Of a stretch of DNA of 64,000 nt, positions 58,811-64,000 are shown piece by piece. Location of the stretch: NCBI GenBank assembly GCA_016794595.1, contig JAEUJN010000043.1, forward strand, positions 124,001 through 188,000, read 5' to 3'. The first letter of the stretch is position 1; every line of letters starts with the position of its first letter. This stretch comes from Kineosporiaceae bacterium. GTDB lineage: Bacteria > Actinomycetota > Actinomycetes > Actinomycetales > Kineosporiaceae. The translations under genes and the position numbers were made by a program. The notes below the pieces were generated by a model. It was not told the DNA's origin and made no database searches. It worked only from the letters and a program-made list of their open reading frames with translations.

Positions 58811-59530
58811 GTGAGCGGTAGCCAGGCACCGCAGGCGTCAATCGACGACCGGGAACTCCTGGCTGCTCACGTCCGCGGTGACCCCGATGCCTTCGCCCAC
58901 CTGGTGTCACGCCATCGCGACCGGCTGTGGGCGGTGGCGGTCCGGACCCTCGGAGACCACGAGGACGCTGCCGACGCTCTCCAGGATGCACTGATCTCCG
59001 CCCTGCGCAACGCCGCCGGGTTCCGGGGGGACGCCGCGGTCACCACCTGGCTGCACCGGATCGTGGTGAACGCGTGCCTGGACCGGATCCGGCGACGCAA
59101 GGCCCGCCCGACGGTGCCGCTCGGCACGCACGACGTCGCCGCCCCATCAGATGCCACCGGGCAGGTCGACACCCGACTCGCGGTCCGCGCCGCCCTGGCC
59201 TCCCTGCCGGCCGAGCAGCGCGAGGCCCTGATCCTGGTCGACCTCGAGGACCTCGCGGTCGCGGATGCCGCCCACCTGCTCGGCGTCCCGATCGGCACTG
59301 TCAAGTCCCGGTGCTCCCGGGGACGCACCGCACTGGCCCAGCTCCTCGCCGGCACCCTGCACGGCACCGACATCGCCGGACCGGCGGTTGCCGTTCCCGG
59401 ATCCACCCCCCTGATCGGGAACCACGGGGCTCCCGCGAGCGTCGCACCGGCGGATCCCCGTGGAGGGCGGCGCAGCCGCCGTGAGCGGGACCACGATGGC
59501 TCCGGAGCACGGGATCGAGGTGAGCGGTGA
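58811..59530 (+). CDS. sigM: ECF RNA polymerase sigma factor (SigM-like)
   Basis: The 239-residue protein has sigma-2 (DPDAFAHLVSRHRDRLWAVA, then DAADALQDALISALRNAAGF) and sigma-4 (ALASLPAEQREALILVDLED, then GVPIGTVKSRCSRGRTAL) regions. About 70 residues of Gly/Arg-rich tail follow, longer than most ECF factors. Its place between the MurJ pseudokinase gene and trxBA, with an anti-sigma gene overlapping its end (GTGA), matches sigM of mycobacteria and streptomycetes. It probably directs an envelope or redox stress regulon; trxB has a candidate ECF promoter. Confidence 0.92.
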   Translation: MSGSQAPQASIDDRELLAAHVRGDPDAFAHLVSRHRDRLWAVAVRTLGDHEDAADALQDALISALRNAAGFRGDAAVTTWLHRIVVNACLDRIRRRKARPTVPLGTHDVAAPSDATGQVDTRLAVRAALASLPAEQREALILVDLEDLAVADAAHLLGVPIGTVKSRCSRGRTALAQLLAGTLHGTDIAGPAVAVPGSTPLIGNHGAPASVAPADPRGGRRSRRERDHDGSGARDRGER

Positions 59531-60789
59531 TGGTCAGTGCGCTGGGTGGCCGGCACCCCGACCACGACACCCTTGCCGATCTGGCAGCGGACGTGCTGCC
59601 CGAGCACGAGGCTCGGGTGATCGAGGCCCATGTGATCGGGTGCCCACGCTGTGCGCAGCTGCTGGCCGACGCCGAGGGAATTCGCCGACTGCTGCGTACC
59701 GCCGATCCGGGGCCCATGCCGGCCCAGGTCTGGGATCGCATCGCCGGGGCGCTGGCCGCCGATGCGGCCCGGGGGGCCGAGGTCCACCGGGGGCTGTCGC
59801 CCGAGGTGGCGGCCGTCGCCGGCGGTGCGACTCACGCGCCCGGAACGGCCATGCCGTCCGGGGCTGACCCCTGGCTCACCCAGGAGTGGCCCATGGACGC
59901 CGCCCGGGATCCCCAGCATGGATCCCCCCGAGGCCCATCGATTCCGGTAGCGGCGGCGACGCCGATGGATGCCCCCACCTCGCAGTGGGAGCGGTTCGTC
60001 GAGGAGGCCGAGGCCACGTCCGGGCCGTTGCCCGGGTCGGCGGCCACCGAGATGCCGGACGGCGTGCGGATGGCCGGCCCGGCAACCGACAGCCACCAGC
60101 TCCTCCCCCGTCGCCGGACCGGGTCACTACGAACCCGGCGGGACGTGCGGACCGAGGGCACGTCCCATGTCGCCGTCCGATTCGGGCGACCCCTGGCCAT
60201 CGCAGCCGGGGTGCTGGTGCTCGCCGGGGCCGGCGGCTTGGCCGTGCTCCGGCTCCCGATCGGCGGGGACACCTCTGCCGACACCGCGAGCGGCGGGGCC
60301 GAACGCGCTGCCGCGAGCAGCGCCGCCGAGGGGGCATTCGCCTCGGTGATCCGTTCCACCGGGACCGACTACACCACGGCGGACCTTCCGGTGCTCGCCG
60401 CACAGCTCGCCGCCGCAGCGCGCCAGCCCGCACCCGCCGCGGGGGGCGCCTCGCCCCTGGCCGCCTCGTCCTCGGCTCTGGTCGGACCCCAGTCGTCGCG
60501 GCAGGGAGCGGTGTCCGCAGCCTCGGGTGGGGGCGCACAGAGCGACGGGCTGGGGTCCACAGCTGCCTCCCTGACCGATCCCGGGCGGCTGGCGGAGTGC
60601 CTGGACGCACTCGAGGCCGGCGGCCAGCAACCGATCGCGGTGGACCTCGCCCGCTACGAGGGCCGCGACGCCGCGATCATCGTCCTGGCCGGCCGGGACG
60701 GCGGGTACGAGGTCTGGGCCGTGGGGCGCGACTGCGGTGCCGGGGATGCGCGCAAGTTCGGCTACGTGCCGGTGCCGCCCTCCCGCTGA
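59527..60789 (+). CDS. Membrane anti-sigma factor with zinc-binding motif (RsmA-like)
   Basis: The 420-residue partner of SigM has the ZAS motif H35-V-I-G-C39-P-R-C42 near the N-terminus, which holds the sigma factor. A long disordered cytoplasmic linker follows (about 100-220), then one membrane helix (about 222-241) and an exported Ala/Ser-rich region ending in a small folded part (ECLDALEAGGQQPIAVDLARYEG). The start could be GTG 59527 or ATG 59530. Zinc-cysteine anti-sigma factors can respond to oxidants, which fits the adjacent thioredoxin genes. Release of SigM by an outside signal is inference. Confidence 0.88.
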   Translation: MMVSALGGRHPDHDTLADLAADVLPEHEARVIEAHVIGCPRCAQLLADAEGIRRLLRTADPGPMPAQVWDRIAGALAADAARGAEVHRGLSPEVAAVAGGATHAPGTAMPSGADPWLTQEWPMDAARDPQHGSPRGPSIPVAAATPMDAPTSQWERFVEEAEATSGPLPGSAATEMPDGVRMAGPATDSHQLLPRRRTGSLRTRRDVRTEGTSHVAVRFGRPLAIAAGVLVLAGAGGLAVLRLPIGGDTSADTASGGAERAAASSAAEGAFASVIRSTGTDYTTADLPVLAAQLAAAARQPAPAAGGASPLAASSSALVGPQSSRQGAVSAASGGGAQSDGLGSTAASLTDPGRLAECLDALEAGGQQPIAVDLARYEGRDAAIIVLAGRDGGYEVWAVGRDCGAGDARKFGYVPVPPSR

Positions 60790-60792
60790 CGG

Positions 60793-60819
60793 GGAACATC
60801 GGGGCCCTACGATCGAGTT
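60793..60819 (+). promoter_or_regulatory. Candidate ECF-type promoter of trxBA
   Basis: GGAAC (60793-60797) and GTT (60817-60819) are 19 bases apart, close to the GGAAT-N18/19-GTT pattern of Streptomyces SigR and to -35 GGAAC of ECF factors in general. It lies about 75 bp before the trxB start. Confidence 0.4.
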
Positions 60820-60894
60820 GACAGCGGCGTGAGCACGCTGCGGGTGCCCTCTCACCCGGCATCCGGCGCATCGAGAACCCCCGCGAGGAGACCC

Positions 60895-61887
60895 GTGAGT
60901 GACGACGTCCGCGAAGTGATCATCATCGGTTCCGGCCCGGCCGGCTACACCGCCGCGATCTACGCGGCGCGGGCGGATCTGCGTCCGCTGGTGTTCGAGG
61001 GCTCGGTCACCGCGGGCGGCGCGCTGATGAACACCACCGAGGTGGAGAACTTCCCCGGCTTCCCCACCGGGATCATGGGTCCGGATCTGATGACCAACCT
61101 GCGCGAGCAGGCCGAGCGGTTCGGGGCCGAGCTGGTGGCCAACGACGTGGTCGCGGTGCGCCTGACCGGCGAGGTCAAGGAGGTCGACGTCCCGGACGAC
61201 ACCGGCGAGGGCGTGACCACCCATCGGGCGCGCGCGGTCATCCTGGCCACCGGCTCCGCCTACCGCGAACTCGGGCTGGAGAACGAGAAGCGCCTGTCCG
61301 GGCACGGCGTCAGCTGGTGCGCGACCTGTGACGGGTTCTTCTTCCGCAACCAGCACATCGTCGTGGTGGGCGGAGGCGACTCGGCGGTCGAGGAGGCCAC
61401 CTTCCTGACCCGGTTCGCCGAGTCGGTGACCCTGATCCACCGCCGCGATGCCCTGCGCGCCTCGAAGATCATGCAGGCCCGGGCCTTCGCGGACCCCAAG
61501 TTGAGGTTCTCGTGGAACAGCGAGGTGATCGACGTGCTGGGCCAGGACAAGGTCACCGGCCTGCTGGTGCGCGACGTCACCACCGGCGCGGAGCAGACGC
61601 TGGAGGTCACCGGGCTGTTCGTGGCCATCGGTCACGACCCGCGCGTGGAGCTGGTGCGCGGTCAGCTCGACCTGGACGCCGAGGGGTACATCGCGGTGCG
61701 CGAGCGGACGACGCTCACGTCCGTGGAGGGCGTGTTCGCCTGTGGCGACGTCGTCGACCACCGTTATCGTCAAGCCATCACGGCAGCCGGCTCCGGGTGT
61801 GCGGCGGCCCTGGACGCCGAGCGCTACCTCGCCTCCCTGGACGACTCGGGGTCCGGTGAGAAGCCCCTGGAAGCCGTCCTGTCCTGA
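60895..61887 (+). CDS. trxB: Thioredoxin reductase
   Basis: The FAD- and NADPH-dependent enzyme of 330 residues reduces thioredoxin. [22 protein letters not shown] binds [13 protein letters not shown] holds the redox pair (C142, C145), [13 protein letters not shown] binds NADPH, and the C-terminal [31 protein letters not shown] closes the FAD site. GTG 60895 (SDDVREV) is supported by a GAGGAG just ahead; an upstream GTG 60829 adds an unlike extension. It forms a unit with trxA 60 bp downstream. Confidence 0.96.
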   Translation: MSDDVREVIIIGSGPAGYTAAIYAARADLRPLVFEGSVTAGGALMNTTEVENFPGFPTGIMGPDLMTNLREQAERFGAELVANDVVAVRLTGEVKEVDVPDDTGEGVTTHRARAVILATGSAYRELGLENEKRLSGHGVSWCATCDGFFFRNQHIVVVGGGDSAVEEATFLTRFAESVTLIHRRDALRASKIMQARAFADPKLRFSWNSEVIDVLGQDKVTGLLVRDVTTGAEQTLEVTGLFVAIGHDPRVELVRGQLDLDAEGYIAVRERTTLTSVEGVFACGDVVDHRYRQAITAAGSGCAAALDAERYLASLDDSGSGEKPLEAVLS

Positions 61888-61947
61888 TCCCCGATCGATC
61901 ACGACCACACGCAGCAGTCCCCCCTGACGTCAGAGGAGCATCCACCC

Positions 61948-62274
61948 ATGTCCGCGAGCCACGCCGTCACCGACGCGACCTTCGATCAGGAGGTGCTGGG
62001 CAGTGACAAGCCCGTCCTGGTCGACTTCTGGGCGCCCTGGTGCGCCCCTTGCCGCCAGGTCGCCCCGATCCTGGACGAGATCTCAGCGGCCCACGGGGAC
62101 AAGCTGACGATTGTCAAGGTCAACACCGATGAGAACGCCGTCGTGGTCGGCCGTTACGGGGTGACCTCGATCCCGACTCTGGCCGTGTTCGCCGGTGGTG
62201 AGCTGGTCAAGACCATCGTCGGTGCCAAGCCCAAGCCCAAGCTGCTGCAGGAGTTGTCGACCTGGATCGACTGA
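61948..62274 (+). CDS. trxA: Thioredoxin
   Basis: The 108-residue protein has the thioredoxin fold with [22 protein letters not shown] (residues 21-42), cis-Pro in [11 protein letters not shown] and the [12 protein letters not shown] end. The active site reads WCAPC instead of the usual WCGPC (C32, C35), a small change that may alter its redox potential. GAGGAG precedes ATG 61948. It is the substrate of TrxB and reduces cytoplasmic disulfides alongside mycothiol. A hairpin follows. Confidence 0.96.
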   Translation: MSASHAVTDATFDQEVLGSDKPVLVDFWAPWCAPCRQVAPILDEISAAHGDKLTIVKVNTDENAVVVGRYGVTSIPTLAVFAGGELVKTIVGAKPKPKLLQELSTWID

Positions 62275-62300
62275 CCGCACCCCGCCCCACTCCGCACGCC

Positions 62301-62336
62301 ACGTCGCCGGGCCCTCGTCGAGGGTCCCGGCGACGT
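62301..62336. terminator. Hairpin downstream of trxA
   Basis: ACGTCGCCGGG (62301-62311) pairs with CCCGGCGACGT (62326-62336), and CCCTC-GTC-GAGGG closes the top with a one-base bulge. It stands between convergent trxA and the GNAT gene. Confidence 0.8.
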
Positions 62337-62415
62337 CGCTGTGTCCACCCCACCCAGTGCGGCCGGAGGCGGTCAGTGCTGACGGCGGCCTCGAGAGCCG
62401 GTCGGCTGCCCCGGA

Positions 62416-63063
62416 TCAGTCGGCAGCCTGAGAGGTCAGGGCTGGTTGCCTGACGGTACCCAGGATTCGTTCCAGCGCCTGCTCGACGTCCTCACGCCAG
62501 GACAGGGCGGTCTTCAGCTCGAGTCGCAGGCGCGGGTAGCGGTGGTGCGGCCGGACTGTCTTGAAGCCGACGGCGAGCAACAGGTCTGCGGGCACGAGGC
62601 AGGCATGTCCCCGCTGGCCGGGGGCCGGCAGGCCCGCTGCCGTGGTCAGCCCGAACGCCTCGATGGCCCGGACGCCGCGGCGGGTGAGATCCTTGGCGGC
62701 CGACTGGATCAGCAGTCGCGCGAGGCCCCCACCCGTGAACTCGGGCAGCACCCGTGCGGTGGTGAGCAGCACGGCGTCGACGCTGACCGGCGAGGTTGGG
62801 AACGACATCGACCGCGGGACGAAGGCCGGCGGTGCGTAGAGCACGAACCCCGCGGGCTCGTCGTCCACGTAGGCGATCCGGCCGCACGACCCCCACTCCA
62901 GCAGGGTGGAGGAGACCCAGACTTCCTTCTCGAACGCGGTGTCCCCCGCCTCGACCGCACGGCGGCCGGCGACCGCATCGAGCTCCCAACTCACGCATCG
63001 ACGACACGGGTCAGGCAGATCGCCCAGGGTGTCCAGGGTGAGGGCGGCGACGCGTCGTCCCAT
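62416..63063 (-). CDS. GNAT-family acetyltransferase adjacent to parB
   Basis: A GNAT-like protein of 215 residues, the counterpart of Rv3916c, which lies beside parB in mycobacteria. DDEPAGFVLYAPP and VDAVLLTTARVLPEFTGGGLARLLIQSAAKDL hold the acetyl-CoA site. An unusual Cys-rich start (LPDPCRRCVSWELD) precedes it. The role is unknown; its fixed place next to parB suggests a link to chromosome biology but this is not shown. AAGGA six bases upstream supports ATG 63063. Confidence 0.85.
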   Translation of the reverse strand: MGRRVAALTLDTLGDLPDPCRRCVSWELDAVAGRRAVEAGDTAFEKEVWVSSTLLEWGSCGRIAYVDDEPAGFVLYAPPAFVPRSMSFPTSPVSVDAVLLTTARVLPEFTGGGLARLLIQSAAKDLTRRGVRAIEAFGLTTAAGLPAPGQRGHACLVPADLLLAVGFKTVRPHHRYPRLRLELKTALSWREDVEQALERILGTVRQPALTSQAAD

Positions 63064-63073
63064 CAACAGTCCT

Positions 63074-63208
63074 TCAGACTCGAGCCCACCGGGCGTCGGA
63101 CGACTGCCCGTCGTGACGATATGGCGATCGGGGACGGACCAGCGCCACGAGGAAGGAGACCACGGCGCCGAGTACGAGACCCACGACCACGCATCGAGCC
63201 AGTTGCAT
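63074..63208 (-). CDS. Possible 44-residue single-helix membrane protein
   Basis: A short frame opens at ATG 63208 with GGGAG six bases upstream and ends ten bases before the GNAT gene. The peptide is one hydrophobic helix (LARCVVVGLVLGAVVSFLVALV) followed by a polar tail. The ribosome site and position argue for translation, but no family is recognised and codon evidence is limited by length. Confidence 0.35.
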   Translation of the reverse strand: MQLARCVVVGLVLGAVVSFLVALVRPRSPYRHDGQSSDARWARV

Positions 63209-63392
63209 GCCAGGCTCCCCACGACGGTGGCGGACAGGGCTCCGAGAAGCCCAGGGGCAATGGTACGCAGCAAGCGGGGTGCCGAGAAGCCAGAGTCTGT
63301 CGACCGCTGGCTGCTCGGCGATGACTCTGCACTGTACCGAGAGTGACCGTCGTCGGCACTCCGAGTAGTCGGCGCGTCGGGGGTGTCTCCCC

Positions 63393-63408
63393 TGTTTCAC
63401 GTGGAACA
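63393..63408. promoter_or_regulatory. parS centromere site
   Basis: TGTTTCACGTGGAACA matches the ParB-binding parS consensus (GTTTCACGTGAAAC core) at all but one base and is nearly palindromic. It lies 122 bp downstream of the parB stop. The rest of 63209-63530 shows no gene. Confidence 0.85.
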
Positions 63409-63530
63409 CCAGCGCGGGGCGCCGTCGCCTGCCCCTGACCCTGACCCGGACCCGGACCCGCCAACAGCCACGGGGACGACAGCCTCGGCGGCATGTCGTC
63501 CCCGTGGGAAGAGCAGGGATCGGGCGGTGC

Positions 63531-64000
63531 TCAGGAGTCGCTGAGCGCACCGGCGAAGACGCGACGGACTTCGGGGGTCATCAGCCCCAGGATCCGGTTC
63601 AGGTCCTCCACGCTGGCGAAGTCGATGCTCAACCGACCCTTGCGCTGCCCCAGGGCAATCACCACGCGAGTGTCGAGAGCGTCCCCGAGGCGGGAGGCCA
63701 GATCGTCCAACTCGGAGCGGTGTCCCCCCGCACGAGGCTTCTTCTTGGCGGGGGTACCCGGCGTCGGCACATCCCCGAGGGCAACCACCTCTTCGACGGC
63801 TCGAACGGACAGCCCCTCCGACACAATGCGCTGAGCGAGGACCTCCATTGCCGCCACGTCATCCAGGCCCAGCAGAGCGCGGGCGTGCCCGGCCGTCAGC
63901 ACCCCGGCGGCCACCCGGCGCTGAACGAGCGGTGGCAACCGGAGCAGGCGGATCGTGTTGCTGATCTGCGGCCGTGACCGTCCGATCCGGGTGGCCAATT
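63531..64000 (-). CDS. parB: Chromosome-partitioning protein ParB, C-terminal part (5' end outside window)
   Basis: Only the last 156 or so codons are inside the window. The visible part starts in the helix-turn-helix ([22 protein letters not shown]) that reads parS. It continues through [14 protein letters not shown] and a Lys-rich linker ([10 protein letters not shown]), and ends with the dimerisation domain ([20 protein letters not shown]). ParB spreads from parS sites and loads the condensin complex near the origin. The CTPase domain and the start lie beyond base 64000. Confidence 0.95.
   Translation of the reverse strand, partial: LATRIGRSRPQISNTIRLLRLPPLVQRRVAAGVLTAGHARALLGLDDVAAMEVLAQRIVSEGLSVRAVEEVVALGDVPTPGTPAKKKPRAGGHRSELDDLASRLGDALDTRVVIALGQRKGRLSIDFASVEDLNRILGLMTPEVRRVFAGALSDS

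Noticed and set aside
1-64000. tRNA, rRNA, transposase genes and prophage
   Set aside because: I looked for cloverleaf patterns, rRNA-like stretches, DDE or tyrosine recombinase motifs and phage structural genes and saw none that I could support.

Overview
The window is chromosomal DNA of a high-GC Gram-positive bacterium (Actinomycetota). Coding G+C is very high, starts are often GTG, and many genes overlap by four bases (ATGA or GTGA). Several genes look leaderless. The order ino1 - padR - penicillin-binding protein - GT87 - rpsF - ssb - rpsR - rplI - dnaB, together with pcnA/cca - NUDIX - DUF6049/murJ - pseudokinase - sigM - anti-sigma - trxB - trxA - GNAT - parB, is the origin-proximal arrangement known from Streptomyces and Mycobacterium. 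The window ends inside parB, so dnaA/oriC should lie a little beyond base 64000. I cannot fix the genus.

Region 1 (1-14.5 kb) is an accessory catabolic divergon. A tripartite tricarboxylate transporter (tctC-tctB-tctA) and a universal stress protein read leftward. A tightly overlapping operon reads rightward: TPP-dependent carboligase/decarboxylase, aldehyde dehydrogenase, IlvD/Edd-type dehydratase, IclR regulator, ABC sugar-type binding protein, two permeases, and a Gfo/Idh/MocA dehydrogenase. The 397-bp divergent promoter region carries two copies of GTTGT-N7-ACAAC, a strong operator candidate. The set suggests use of a sugar acid or related carboxylate; the substrate is not determined by the sequence.

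Region 2 (14.5-21 kb) holds small membrane proteins and two paralogous membrane metallophosphoesterases. Between those two lies a roughly 3-kb stress/defence-like cluster: an Imm-5-like protein, a VapBC pair, a decayed vapC, and a DUF4143 ATPase. Unusual nested inverted repeats and direct repeats lie between these genes.

Region 3 (21-39 kb) is the replication/ribosomal/cell-wall core: dnaB with an intein, rplI, rpsR, ssb, rpsF, GT87, class A PBP, padR and ino1. Embedded in it are a MATE exporter, a LigD-type polymerase, an M16 peptidase, a fasciclin protein and a Phd/VapC pair. DnaA-box-like 9-mers lie between dnaB and the MATE gene.

Region 4 (38.6-50 kb) is accessory: a DUF418 membrane protein; an iron-ADH/glutamine-synthetase-like/ALDH cluster that looks like a gamma-glutamylation amine pathway; an MFS transporter; a membrane-anchored GH26-like protein; a double-GNAT protein; and a CNNM/CorC-type protein.

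Region 5 (50-64 kb) is the conserved envelope-stress and segregation block. It contains an unusual in-frame DUF6049-MurJ fusion, with the pseudokinase as a separate gene that appears to use a CTG start, followed by sigM and its anti-sigma factor, trxBA, a parS site and parB.

A family of four long palindromes sits directly at gene 3' ends (25.4, 32.4, 38.6 and 40.0 kb). All share the ATGCTCCGC / GCGGAGCAT core. They look like a dispersed terminator or REP-type element. No rRNA, tRNA, CRISPR array or transposase gene was seen.
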